Positions 55,361 through 63,462 are shown, counted from the first letter of the stretch. The stretch is DNA of 64,000 bases from Streptomyces sp. H27-H5 (GCF_026627505.1 NZ_JAPNLK010000007.1:79364-143363); one strand, 5' to 3'. Notes: generated by a model from the letters alone, not told the origin. A program made the numbers and translations.

Positions 55361-56626
55361 TCACTCCGCCACGTCGATGCCGCAGCGGTTCGACTCCACT
55401 CCGGCGGCGGTCACCACCTGGACGTCGACGCGCCCCGGTTCCACCTCCGCCGGCACCGGCACGGTCAGCACCGCGTCGGACGGGTTGGTGAACCCGCCGG
55501 CGACCGGCACCAACGGCACGTGCACGTGGACCGTTCCGATCCGCACCACCAGCCGGGCCAGCATCTCCGGCGTCTGCGCGCCGGGCGGCACGAAGCCGAC
55601 GCCGCGGATCTCGATGTCGTCCCCGGGGCGGACGGCCGAGTCCAGGTCCCCGGGCTCCCGTCTGCGCACCACAGACAGCACCAGCGGACGGCTGCCCTCC
55701 GCGTACTTCGCCGCGAGGTACACGGCGGCCGACAGGGCCACCAGCAGGGCCAGCGCCCACGGCAGTCGGGGCAGCCGGTCGGGGAACCGGGCCAGCGACA
55801 CCGCCGCGAAGGCCAGCACCACCGTGGAGACCAGCACGTACTGGGCGTCCGCGAGGCTTCCCCGGCCGGCGTCGTCCGTCAGCAGGTCGGCGCCCGAGGG
55901 TCGGTCGGCGGGCAGCTTCTGGAGCCGCTGCCCCATGATCCGTACGGAGACCACCCGGCGCACCAGCACCGCCACCCCCGACGTCAGCGCGAGCACCGCC
56001 AGCAGCGGCAGCGCCCGCCCGAGCGCCAGCCCCGCGTACAGGGCCTCGCGTTCGGGCCCCGGCGCGGAGACGGCGAGCCGCAGCGCGGGCAGCAGGGCGG
56101 AGAAGGCGATCAGGACCAGCCAGGCGCTCGGCACGGCCTTGGAGGTGGACAGCCGGTTGTCCTCGCCGACCAGCGGGGCCAGCAGTCCGCCGCGCAGCGA
56201 CTGGGCGCGGGACCCGACGGTGAGCAGCGCCACCAGCACGAGCGCGGCCAGCAGTCCGGCGGTGCGCGCCGACGACCAGCCGGCGCCCAGCGCGGTGCCG
56301 ACCTGGACCAGCAGCAGCACCCCGGCGGCGATCCACAGGGCGAGGACGGCCCGCCGGGACAGCAGGTACAGCCAGGAGTGCCCGGCCTCGCGGCCCCGGT
56401 CGGCGACCGCCCGGGCGGACAGGGTCAGCTCGTCGGAGACCCACTGGCGGGAGGCGCCGGCGGATCGGGACAGTGCGGCGGGCAGGCCTTGGCCGGCGGC
56501 GAACTCCTCGCGCTTCTCCAGGAAGGCGGCCACCGCCCGGCGGTGTTCCTCCCGGGCTCCGTGGGGGCAGTCGTCGCAGGTGCAGGCGCCGCCGTGGGTA
56601 CTTCTGGGGATCTCTTGGACAGCCAC
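55361..56626 (-). CDS. Multi-helix membrane protein with N-terminal CxCxxC
   Basis: A 421-residue protein. Residues 14-20 carry CTCDDCPHG, a possible metal or redox site, followed by a helical cytoplasmic stretch. Seven or so hydrophobic helices lie between about 90 and 300 (LWIAAGVLLLVQVGTALGAG and others). The last 120 residues are a beta-rich soluble domain (GDDIEIRGVGFVPPGAQTPE; VVTAAGVESNRCGIDVAE). I do not recognise the family. The GTG at 56626 is the only start giving the Cys cluster at the N-terminus. It lies 25 bp from the DoxX gene on the same strand. Confidence 0.8.
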   Translation of the reverse strand: MAVQEIPRSTHGGACTCDDCPHGAREEHRRAVAAFLEKREEFAAGQGLPAALSRSAGASRQWVSDELTLSARAVADRGREAGHSWLYLLSRRAVLALWIAAGVLLLVQVGTALGAGWSSARTAGLLAALVLVALLTVGSRAQSLRGGLLAPLVGEDNRLSTSKAVPSAWLVLIAFSALLPALRLAVSAPGPEREALYAGLALGRALPLLAVLALTSGVAVLVRRVVSVRIMGQRLQKLPADRPSGADLLTDDAGRGSLADAQYVLVSTVVLAFAAVSLARFPDRLPRLPWALALLVALSAAVYLAAKYAEGSRPLVLSVVRRREPGDLDSAVRPGDDIEIRGVGFVPPGAQTPEMLARLVVRIGTVHVHVPLVPVAGGFTNPSDAVLTVPVPAEVEPGRVDVQVVTAAGVESNRCGIDVAE

Positions 56627-56770
56627 GTGCGTGCCGCCTCTCTGAACTCCGGTGCAATGCCAGCGAATTGTGCACCACTGCGACAGTGCTCCGGATTGCG
56701 CACGATGTCAGAGCAGGTGATTAACCGTTCATGATGTTGACGTCACCCGTCCGGGGGCGCGGGGACGGGC

Positions 56771-57073
56771 CTACGGCGCGACGGTCTGCCACAGCGGCTG
56801 GTAGCTCACCCAGGCCGCGAGGTCCGTCCCGAACCGCTCCCTGGTGGCGACCGCGGCGCGGTGGTCGACGGGCACCGGCTTCCCGGCCGCCCGGGCGATC
56901 AACTGCACCTGCGCGGCCCGCTCCGCCGCGATGAACCACCAGGCCGCCGCGTCCACGGAGTCCCCGACCGTCAGCAGCCCCTGGTTGCGCAGGATCAGCG
57001 CCTTGTACGGGCCGAGCGCGCGGCCGATCCGCTCGCCGTCGCCGTCCCCGGCGTACTCGTCGAGGAGCGCGTG
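56771..57073 (-). pseudogene. Class II aldolase/adducin family gene, 3' part split by prophage
   Basis: About 100 residues form the C-terminal third of a class II aldolase (fuculose-phosphate aldolase-like): HALLDEYAGDGDGERIGRAL, ALILRNQGLLTVG (with the late metal-site region), AAWWFIAAERAAQVQLIA and WVSYQPLWQ. The preceding ED/FYED-type residues expected in the family are replaced by unrelated sequence from about 57074. The N-terminal part, with the other metal-binding His residues, should be at the far end of the prophage. The gene is disrupted, though an excision event could restore it. Confidence 0.82.
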
Positions 57074-57100
57074 TACGTCATTATCTCTAAGACGCACAAC
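57060..57100. other. Left prophage-host junction (attachment site)
   Basis: Host aldolase coding stops near 57073, and base composition changes to AT-richer phage DNA (TTATCTCTAAG) before the integrase start at 57114. The crossover is therefore within about 57060-57100. The exact core needs the other junction, which is out of the window. Confidence 0.7.
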
Positions 57101-57113
57101 ATGAGGGGGGACG

Positions 57114-58706
57114 GTGGCAGCACACTCACAGTGGGAGATACACCCCAGCCTTGCCGCTGCACTCAAGGAGGGTCTGACCTTCGAAGAGTGGCTAGGTGGA
57201 CGGGTGCCTGTCTGCTCCTACGCACGTATAACCAAGGACAGGCAGCAGCATGGCAAAGAGCAGATCGGGGTGGGGAGGCAGCACGGGCATCACTGCGACC
57301 CGGCTGCGGAGAAGCTCGGATGGGCTGTGGTCTACCGGTACACGGACAACCACATCACAGCAGCCGATCCGGACATCACCCGGCCAGCCTTCGTACAGAT
57401 GGTCCGTGACCTCAGGGCACGAAGCGTGGAGGCCGGCTATCCGATCAAGGGGCTCATTGCCGTAGAGGATGAGCGCGTCTACCGGCTACCTGAGGACTAC
57501 CTGAGGCTCTACCGCGCTCTCACCGTAGATGAGGAGGGCTGCCTCTACTACACAGACAAGCGGCAGCTTGTAGACGTACATGCCGAGTCTGAGCAGACAC
57601 GAGGCCTTGTCATGGCCTCTACTGGCGAAGGCGAAGTTCGCAGGGTCAAGCGCCGCGTCACTCGCAACACGCGTGACCGCGCCATCGAGGGCAAGTCTCA
57701 TGGCGGCCCCCGGCGCTTCGGTTGGCTGGGGAAGGACATCAGGTTCGGTCGGCTCAGCAATGAGAAGCTGGACCCCTACGAGGCGCCGTACCTTCGGGCT
57801 GGCATTGAACGCCGGCTAGCAGGTCAGGGCTGGAACACCATCGCTACTTGGTACATAAAGGAAAACGTCCCTACCGTCAGCGGTGCTGCTGCGTGGACGG
57901 CCATTGCGGTACGGGGCATGCTCACTAATCCTGCCATTTGCGGATACAGGATTCTCAACGGCGAGTTGATAACAGACCCTATAACAGGGCAACCGGTTGT
58001 TGGTAGCTGGGAGACAGTTGCAACACCGGAAGAGTGGGTCAGGCTCTGGAAGTCCTACAACCCGAATGGCGAGCCTGGCGAGAAGCCTGCCAAGAAAGCC
58101 AAGAGTCTGCGGAAGCACGTTTCCTCCGGAATCCTCAGATGCGGTTGGCTGAAAGAGGATGGAGAACTCTGCCTACACGGAATGATCGGAAGAAAGGCAC
58201 ACGGGCGCCACCTCTTTGGAAACTACGTCTGCAACGGGACAGACTGTAGAAGGGTGTCCCGGCGAATGGATAAGATCGACTACATCGTAGAAGAGATCGT
58301 CATCCGTACTCTTGAGCAGCAATACGCTGCTGCCCAGCCTGAAGAAAAACAGTGGTATGGGCTAGCCACCCTAGAAAAGTTGCGACTTCGCAAGCAGGAG
58401 CTGAAGGCTCTCCTCAAGAGCGAGGCTCTCAACATGGCTGAGTACATTGAGTTTCGCGATGACATCGACGCCAAGATTTCGGATTCCGAGCAGGATCAAA
58501 GGCACTTCCTGGAAGAGCAGGCTGCTCGAAACTTCCTGGCTGGGTTTACACGAGAGAAGTGGGGGGCGTTCGACATCAAACAAAAGGGCAAAGCAATAGA
58601 GACCGTCCTTCAGGCGGTGATTGTTCACCCATACCCTGAAGGACGGTCCCGGAGTGCGCCTTTCGATCCCAACCTAATTGAGGTTGTCTACAGGCGCCCG
58701 CACTAG
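57114..58706 (+). CDS. Large serine recombinase (phage integrase)
   Basis: A 530-residue site-specific recombinase. The N-terminal resolvase domain (about 30-180) shows VPVCSYARITKD, GVGRQ, LIAVEDERVYR and RAIEGKSHGG. The recombinase domain follows (YEAPYLRAGIERRLAGQGWN), then a zinc ribbon (LRCGWLKEDG...YVCNGTDCR) and a coiled coil near 435-500. The position where serine integrases have the catalytic Ser (YARIS) is Thr40 here. The GTG at 57114 keeps the GLTFEEWLGGRVPV N-terminus I expect for this group. It lies beside the attachment junction, as usual, and converges on the dCMP deaminase side. Confidence 0.9.
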   Translation: MAAHSQWEIHPSLAAALKEGLTFEEWLGGRVPVCSYARITKDRQQHGKEQIGVGRQHGHHCDPAAEKLGWAVVYRYTDNHITAADPDITRPAFVQMVRDLRARSVEAGYPIKGLIAVEDERVYRLPEDYLRLYRALTVDEEGCLYYTDKRQLVDVHAESEQTRGLVMASTGEGEVRRVKRRVTRNTRDRAIEGKSHGGPRRFGWLGKDIRFGRLSNEKLDPYEAPYLRAGIERRLAGQGWNTIATWYIKENVPTVSGAAAWTAIAVRGMLTNPAICGYRILNGELITDPITGQPVVGSWETVATPEEWVRLWKSYNPNGEPGEKPAKKAKSLRKHVSSGILRCGWLKEDGELCLHGMIGRKAHGRHLFGNYVCNGTDCRRVSRRMDKIDYIVEEIVIRTLEQQYAAAQPEEKQWYGLATLEKLRLRKQELKALLKSEALNMAEYIEFRDDIDAKISDSEQDQRHFLEEQAARNFLAGFTREKWGAFDIKQKGKAIETVLQAVIVHPYPEGRSRSAPFDPNLIEVVYRRPH

Positions 58707-58852
58707 CCCAGTAGCTTCCTGATCTCTTCTAGCTGCCCCTCCCCCAAAGGAGGGGCAGCTTTCACTTTCTCTTCAATCCACTCTTCCAAGTCGACCAAGC
58801 ATGCCCCTCCCAACTCCCCTACCTCTCTTAGTTCAAAACTTTCGCATCCCAC
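58703..58852 (-). CDS. Small acidic phage protein, candidate
   Basis: A 49-residue frame from a GTG overlaps the 3' end of the deaminase gene by 25 bp and the integrase stop by 4 bp. The product has LVDLEEWIEEKVKAA and ends GQLEEIRKLLG, which looks like a real amphipathic small protein. The integrase terminator hairpin is encoded within its middle (Ala-Pro-Pro-Leu-Gly-Glu-Gly). No strong ribosome site is seen, so the start is uncertain. Confidence 0.45.
   Translation of the reverse strand: MGCESFELREVGELGGACLVDLEEWIEEKVKAAPPLGEGQLEEIRKLLG
58731..58760. terminator. Terminator between integrase and the leftward phage operon
   Basis: A perfect 12-bp stem (58731-58742 with 58749-58760), loop CCCAAA, followed by TTCACTTTCT. 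It should stop the integrase transcript and perhaps the opposite one. Confidence 0.8.
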
Positions 58853-59298
58853 TCAGTTTCAGTCCGCCAGACCACCCGGAATACCCCGGCCGCCTGAAGG
58901 CGTGTTCTGCATCTGGAGCAGGGAGCCCGGGTGACATAGACCGTGCCGCCCATCAGGTCCTCCCGGTTTGCATGGATTAGTAGGTTCTCCTCAGCATGGA
59001 TGCTGATGCAGTTGCCATAATCAGAACCCCTTGGAATCTGTTCATAGGTCAGCCGGCCACGTGGGCACCAGCTGTCTGCAAGGCAGGACTTCTCTCCCGG
59101 AGGCGTGCCGTTGTAGCCGGCGGCACAGAGCCGGCGCCGGCGGTCCAGGAGGACCGCACCGACTTGTGATCGGGTGCAGTCCCCCCTAACTGCCACAGCG
59201 TCCGCAACTCCTAGCGCCCACTCGTCCCAACGGGGCCGCTTCGTGGTTGAGGGAAACAATTCCTCCCAGCGAAGCCGGCTGGGGTCACTTTCCTTCAC
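58828..59298 (-). CDS. Deoxycytidylate deaminase
   Basis: A 156-residue zinc deaminase that converts dCMP to dUMP, the substrate of the phage ThyX. The zinc site is HAEEN (His101, catalytic Glu103) with APCSRC (Cys127, Cys130). The CAAGYNGTPPG and SCLADSWCPR regions are typical of phage dCMP deaminases. I choose the GTG at 59298 because GAGGAG lies 10 bp upstream; an ATG at 59316 would add six residues but has no ribosome site. It overlaps the preceding small gene by 14 bp. Confidence 0.9.
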   Translation of the reverse strand: MKESDPSRLRWEELFPSTTKRPRWDEWALGVADAVAVRGDCTRSQVGAVLLDRRRRLCAAGYNGTPPGEKSCLADSWCPRGRLTYEQIPRGSDYGNCISIHAEENLLIHANREDLMGGTVYVTRAPCSRCRTRLQAAGVFRVVWRTETEWDAKVLN

Positions 59299-59446
59299 GG
59301 ATCGTGTACTCCTCATGCAGGCTGTAGGAGAGTGAGCAAGCTAGTTCGTAGTCATCGGCGTAATACTCTTCTGCGCCCTGTCCGACGAGCCAACACAATT
59401 CCTTGATCTCGGCATCACTGAAGTTTCGCCATCGAGCGTCAGCCAT
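59285..59446 (-). CDS. Small phage protein of unknown function
   Basis: A 53-residue frame, MADARWRNFSDAEIKELCWL..., rich in Glu, Tyr and Ser. It overlaps the previous gene by 8 bp and the deaminase gene at its end, the tight packing expected of phage genes. There is no recognised domain. It is too short to detect by length alone; the coding call rests on packing and a plausible helical product. Confidence 0.65.
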   Translation of the reverse strand: MADARWRNFSDAEIKELCWLVGQGAEEYYADDYELACSLSYSLHEEYTIREGK

Positions 59447-59645
59447 CGGATACCCCCAGCATAAAATCCTCCGTCACATCGACAAGCTCAGCAAGGTCGA
59501 GAACCCGCATATCGGCACTTGGATAACGTGCACGCAGCCCCTTTAGGCTGTTCCTCACATGCTGATGTCCGTAGGCCAGTCGGTGCCGGCCGCTGTTGTA
59601 TCCGTATCGGCTTGACTCGATAAGGTGTGTGGGCATGTCACTCAC
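59439..59645 (-). CDS. Small phage protein of unknown function
   Basis: A 68-residue basic protein (YGYNSGRHRLAYGHQHVRNS, then a hydrophobic, acidic C-terminus DLAELVDVTEDFMLG). The GTG start has GGAG 7 bp upstream. It is part of the leftward operon with small gaps or overlaps on both sides. Function unknown. Confidence 0.65.
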   Translation of the reverse strand: MSDMPTHLIESSRYGYNSGRHRLAYGHQHVRNSLKGLRARYPSADMRVLDLAELVDVTEDFMLGVSDG

Positions 59646-59681
59646 AGTCGTTCTCCATTTCCGAAGCCTCGTCGTCCCACA

Positions 59682-59936
59682 TCAGGAAACACCTGCGTCC
59701 TGAAGAACATCCCGGAGAGCCTTCAGCTTGAGTTCCACCCTGAAGGCCACACCGTAGGACTCATCCTTGATCGCCTGCTCTCGGGATGCCTCGTACATGC
59801 GAATTCGTTCATTGACCGCTGTGCGAAGTTTCTCGTCGTTGATATTTACTGTCACCGTGACTGCCGACTTAGGGATGTTCTTGAGGTCGAGATACTGGGG
59901 ATCGCCCTCGTAGTCAAAGCGCGGGAATGGGCTCAC
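59682..59936 (-). CDS. Small phage protein of unknown function
   Basis: An 84-residue soluble protein. The N-terminus is aromatic (FPRFDYEGDPQYLDL), followed by a long charged helix (DEKLRTAVNERIRMYEASRE, then LKLKALRDVLQDA). The GTG overlaps the previous stop by 4 bp (GTGA), showing translational coupling. No family recognised. Confidence 0.7.
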   Translation of the reverse strand: MSPFPRFDYEGDPQYLDLKNIPKSAVTVTVNINDEKLRTAVNERIRMYEASREQAIKDESYGVAFRVELKLKALRDVLQDAGVS

Positions 59937-60172
59937 TCCGAGTCCTCCGAATCAGTCTCGGTGAGGACGGGAAAGCCCATGAGGCCTATCCAGGTGTCGG
60001 AAGCCATCTCCTGCGCCACGGAAGCCGGCACACCAGTGGCTACGGCCTCGGTTAAGACGAGTCCGGAAATCTTGGCGGCCGTAACTGCATAGGCCCCCTT
60101 CTTCTGAAGCAGCTCCGAGTTCATCTGAACCTCAATGCCACTTACAAGCTCTTCAAACGCATTGTCGTCCAT
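59933..60172 (-). CDS. Small phage protein of unknown function
   Basis: A 79-residue protein from the ATG at 60172, with GGAGAG a few bases upstream. This ATG is 8 bp past the polymerase stop; a longer frame would overlap that gene and is rejected. The product is helical (NAFEELVSGIEVQMNSELLQ) and ends in acidic ETDSEDSE. It is coupled to the gene after it. Function unknown. Confidence 0.7.
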   Translation of the reverse strand: MDDNAFEELVSGIEVQMNSELLQKKGAYAVTAAKISGLVLTEAVATGVPASVAQEMASDTWIGLMGFPVLTETDSEDSE

Positions 60173-60180
60173 CAGCTCTC

Positions 60181-61995
60181 CTAGTGTTTGCTGTCTTCGA
60201 GTTCCAAAACGCTTCCCCATGAACGCTTACCGATCTCGGCATCAGCCGGAATCAGCAAACCCTGTACGGGGAACTGCATGAGGCGGGCCGCTTCGCGAGC
60301 CATCTCGGAAGCTTCCTTCTCGGGGAAACTGAAAACGATCTCGTCGTGAATCGGCAGCCTCATGTATGGCGTGAAGCCTGCTCCGTCGAGTTCCAAGATT
60401 GCCCTGGCAGTGACATCCCGGGAACCGCCCTGAATGAAGTAGTTGAGTGCGCGGAACCACTTACCGGGGTCGACAGGAAGTCGCCGGCCTGTTGCTGTCC
60501 AGACGTAGCCGGTCTTCTTTGCCTCTTCCGCCAGACGCTTACCGAAGGCACCTACGCCGGGATAGGTAGCGGCGAAGGCCTCCAATACCTTGCGAGCGGT
60601 TGCCTCGTCTACAGCAGCCTGCTCCATAAGGGCTGCCCAACCGCCACCAAATACCGTTAGGAAGTTCGCCATCTTCCCAACTTTGCGACTCACACCAGCG
60701 GCATCAGCCGTAATCTGGTGCAGGTCCATATTGTTGAGGAAGGCGTTCAACATCGTGGGGTCACGCGAGAACGCAGCTAGATAGCGGAGCTCCATGTTTC
60801 CGAAGTCGATGGAGCATGAGACGTGACCCTCGTCAGCAAGGAACATGTGCCTCACGTAACCGTCCCCCGAGGGGAACGTCTGGGCTGGGATGCTCCCCGA
60901 AATTGACATCCGGGATGTTCTGGCCTGGAGACTATTTATACTTCCGTGTACCCGATCATTCGAGTCGCGGCCATTCAAGGCCCGCTCAAACCAGGTCTTG
61001 CGCCACTTGCCGGCCTTCTTAGCCCTGATTACCGCATCAGCCAAGGGGTGTTTGAGGGACGACAGGACATCGTCATCCATGGCCAACTGGCCCTTTGGAT
61101 GGTTCTTGGTGGGCTTCGTTCGTTTGGTCAGAGTCAACCCGAAGCCCGCGAAGGCTTCAATGAGCTGCTGATTTGAGTTGGGGTTCTCGACTCCGAAGGA
61201 GAGGGCTACTGACTCCCACTTTTGCTGTTCCTGGACCAGCTCCGCACACCGCGTCTCGGCGTACTGAACATCCAACAGGTATCCGGACCGCTCAAGCTTT
61301 GCTGTGACGTGGGCTAGGCGGTGTTCCCACCCGATGAGCCCACGTTCCTTGGAGCGGTACGGTACAAGACGGTAAAGGATTTGGAACAACCGATAAGCAA
61401 GCGCCGGATCCATGCCCGCGTAGCGGTTGTATTCCTCGTCTTGCAAATCAACGAGTGCCCATATCTTCTCCTTGGTCGTCTTGTACCTCTTGGCTATCTC
61501 TGTCATGGAGCCCTTGACCTCTTGGGCTGTCACAGGACAGATGTAGTGCTTGGTCAGCTCTTCGAGCTTGAGCCCAGGCCCCTTTTCCTTGACGCCCCTC
61601 GGGTCAACGAGATGCGCCAACAGGCTCGTATCCCACATCTTCTGAGCAAGGTCTTCCATCGGAATGCCTAGGCAGGCTTCAGCAACGTGCAGATCAAACG
61701 TCCCGTTGTGCGCTACAAGCCACTCAAGACTAAGGAGGGCTGTCCTGACCGCTTCAACATAAACGGAGCCTCTCTCAACGGGGATCACCCACGCTTCAGA
61801 TCCAGTACCGAACTGCGCTAGCCGGCACCTGAAACCTCTATCTGCGTTCCACCAGTCCAGTCCGGTTGTCTCGGTGTCGAATCCGGCGATCCGTTGCCGT
61901 GAGATCCAGTCAGCGAAGGCCCTGATGTCCGCAGGGTCTTCCACCACCCGGATGCTGATTGGTTCGCCTTTGAGTCGGTAAGTGATGTGGCGCAA
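60181..61995 (-). CDS. Phage family A DNA polymerase with 3'-5' exonuclease
   Basis: A 604-residue polymerase, short because the 5'-nuclease domain is absent, as in T7-like enzymes. The exonuclease domain has FDTETTGLDWW (Asp40, Glu42) and VAHNGTFDLHVAE. Polymerase motif A is SIDFGNMELRYLAAFSRD (catalytic Asp, with Gly-Asn where Ser-Gln is common). Motif B is in SRKVGKMANFLTVFGGG. Motif C is LPIHDEIVFSF with Asp551. It replicates the phage genome. The TTG start is preceded by AGGAGGGCCC at good spacing. Confidence 0.93.
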   Translation of the reverse strand: MRHITYRLKGEPISIRVVEDPADIRAFADWISRQRIAGFDTETTGLDWWNADRGFRCRLAQFGTGSEAWVIPVERGSVYVEAVRTALLSLEWLVAHNGTFDLHVAEACLGIPMEDLAQKMWDTSLLAHLVDPRGVKEKGPGLKLEELTKHYICPVTAQEVKGSMTEIAKRYKTTKEKIWALVDLQDEEYNRYAGMDPALAYRLFQILYRLVPYRSKERGLIGWEHRLAHVTAKLERSGYLLDVQYAETRCAELVQEQQKWESVALSFGVENPNSNQQLIEAFAGFGLTLTKRTKPTKNHPKGQLAMDDDVLSSLKHPLADAVIRAKKAGKWRKTWFERALNGRDSNDRVHGSINSLQARTSRMSISGSIPAQTFPSGDGYVRHMFLADEGHVSCSIDFGNMELRYLAAFSRDPTMLNAFLNNMDLHQITADAAGVSRKVGKMANFLTVFGGGWAALMEQAAVDEATARKVLEAFAATYPGVGAFGKRLAEEAKKTGYVWTATGRRLPVDPGKWFRALNYFIQGGSRDVTARAILELDGAGFTPYMRLPIHDEIVFSFPEKEASEMAREAARLMQFPVQGLLIPADAEIGKRSWGSVLELEDSKH

Positions 61996-62003
61996 GGGCC
62001 CTC

Positions 62004-62156
62004 CTAGAATTTTCGAGTAAGAACCATCACCCCGATATAGACGCAGTTAGAGGCTGTGACACCGAAGCAGAAGCAGAAGAAGTTTCGTCGGCGTTCGGCT
62101 GGGCCTACGGGGCGACCCTTCCGTGTTTTAGGAATGCGGCGTGAGTGCTTGGCATG
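62004..62156 (-). other. Coding-like frame without a standard start, between thyX and the polymerase gene
   Basis: A 50-codon open frame ends at TAG 62004-62006, just before the polymerase ribosome site. It reads AKHSRRIPKTRKGRPVGPAE and then a hydrophobic, Cys-rich FFCFCFGVTASNCVYIGVMV, a basic plus membrane-like small protein. No ATG, GTG or TTG begins it; the codon before AKHSRR is CAT, and an ATT occurs four codons earlier. It may use a rare start, have lost its start, or be chance. Confidence 0.3.
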
Positions 62157-62803
62157 AGATCCCGAAATGACTCCTCCATCTGCTCAGCCACCATCTCAAT
62201 CTCGCGCTGAGGAAATGACGGGTAGGTGGATTCTTCGGAGCGGGTGCGCAGGGAAAGGAAGTGCATGAGCGAGCGCGCGTTGCAGGTTGCGTAGTAGGAC
62301 GTAAAGAGACCGACTGGCAGCACCATTCGCGCTACCTCCCGAGCTACACCACGTTTCAGAAGTGACAGATACGCCTGATAGGACCAGGTGTATGCCGAGT
62401 AGAAGCTCTCCACCACTGCCCGCTTTTGCACCGGCGTACCCGCCTGGAACTCGTAGGCGCCGGGCTTGCCTACTTGTACTAGCGGGCGGTCTCCGTCCGG
62501 CATGTAGAAGACTCCTTCGAGTTCCTTGTACCGCCCCGATTCTTCGTTGTAGGACCAGCCGGCCCGATGGCGCATGTGCTCTCGGGCTACGAAGATCGGC
62601 GCTTCCACCAGGAAGGTGAACGAGTTGTGTTCGAAAGGGCTGCCGTGCCGATCTCGAACCAGATAGTTGATAAGCCCTTCGCTTTTACCTCCGTCACCAA
62701 GTGACTGACCTCCTTGGGTGGAGACTCGCGCCGCTCGGGCAACGTCGATGTCATTCGCGGACGACTTGATGAGCTTGACTGTCACGTCACTGCGCAACTG
62801 CAT
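62105..62803 (-). CDS. thyX: Flavin-dependent thymidylate synthase
   Basis: A 232-residue ThyX that methylates dUMP to dTMP using methylene-THF and FAD. The ThyX motif is present as RHRAGWSYNEESGRY (RHR 78-80, Ser84). Other landmarks are SPFEHNSFTFLVEAPIFVAR and ARSLMHFLSLRTRSEESTYP. The ATG at 62803 follows GGAGG at about 12 bp; the frame start at 62863 would overlap the upstream hairpin. It works with the dCMP deaminase to make dTTP for phage replication. Confidence 0.95.
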   Translation of the reverse strand: MQLRSDVTVKLIKSSANDIDVARAARVSTQGGQSLGDGGKSEGLINYLVRDRHGSPFEHNSFTFLVEAPIFVAREHMRHRAGWSYNEESGRYKELEGVFYMPDGDRPLVQVGKPGAYEFQAGTPVQKRAVVESFYSAYTWSYQAYLSLLKRGVAREVARMVLPVGLFTSYYATCNARSLMHFLSLRTRSEESTYPSFPQREIEMVAEQMEESFRDLMPSTHAAFLKHGRVAP

Positions 62804-62827
62804 TGGCACTGTTGGCCTCCTAAAGCG

Positions 62828-62853
62828 GAGGGGCCGAGTTTCCCCGGCCCCTC
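62828..62853 (-). terminator. Hairpin between the Cys/His protein gene and thyX
   Basis: A perfect 9-bp GC-rich stem (62828-62836 with 62845-62853), loop of 8 bases, followed on the minus strand by CGCTTTA. A partial terminator or processing site within the leftward phage operon. Confidence 0.55.
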
Positions 62854-62874
62854 TCCTGGTCACTAACTACTTGG

Positions 62875-63399
62875 CTAGGCCCAAGAACCGTCCTTCTGAA
62901 GGAACAGCGCCTTACACTGCTCGTGCTTCTGAGGGGCAGAGCAGAACATCGCTTCCCACTCGCCCCGCGCACTCGTTCCCTTGCGGTGTGTACGCCCGTG
63001 CGGGCAGCTATCGCCAGCTCCCCCCGCAGCGGCCGGCGCCTGTGGGGCGGACTGAACTCGGCCCCCCTGGAACGTCTTCGGGGCGGAGCCTCCCGCAGGC
63101 GGGCCGTAGGCTGCCTGCGCCTTGTTGGCCACGAACACAAGAGCCTCAGGTCCGCCGTTATCCACGAAGGCCTTCAGAAGCGCAACGGTGCCCTTGGCCA
63201 CCTCGTCCGGAGTGTTGCCGTGCACCCGAGGCGTCCACCATGGGGCGTCAAAGCCAGCACCAAACTTGATGGTGACCCCCGCCTCAAAGGGGGCAGTGGG
63301 GACGTCGTTGATCTCAGTCATAGGCTTCTCCTTGGAAGTGGTTGGTTCTGCGGTTTCGCCCCACGGGGAGGCGCCGTCAAAGGGGCTCGGAAAACTCAT
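62875..63399 (-). CDS. Phage protein with C-terminal Cys/His cluster, function unknown
   Basis: A 174-residue protein. The middle has a conserved-looking GVTIKFGAGFDAPWWTPRVH and GNTPDEVAKGTVALLKAFVD. An Ala/Pro/Gly linker leads to CPHGRTHRKG...MFCSAPQKHEQCK, four potential zinc ligands or more. The layout (small folded domain, linker, zinc knuckle) and position with replication genes suggest a nucleic-acid-binding role (inference). The ATG at 63399 has GAAGGACGG upstream; an internal ATG at 63321 with AAGGAG is also possible. Confidence 0.75.
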   Translation of the reverse strand: MSFPSPFDGASPWGETAEPTTSKEKPMTEINDVPTAPFEAGVTIKFGAGFDAPWWTPRVHGNTPDEVAKGTVALLKAFVDNGGPEALVFVANKAQAAYGPPAGGSAPKTFQGGRVQSAPQAPAAAGGAGDSCPHGRTHRKGTSARGEWEAMFCSAPQKHEQCKALFLQKDGSWA

Positions 63400-63462
63400 C
63401 CGTACCGTCCTTCAGGGTTGGTGCGTTTCGGCGTGGACCGAAAAGCAACTTTTTGGGCAAGG

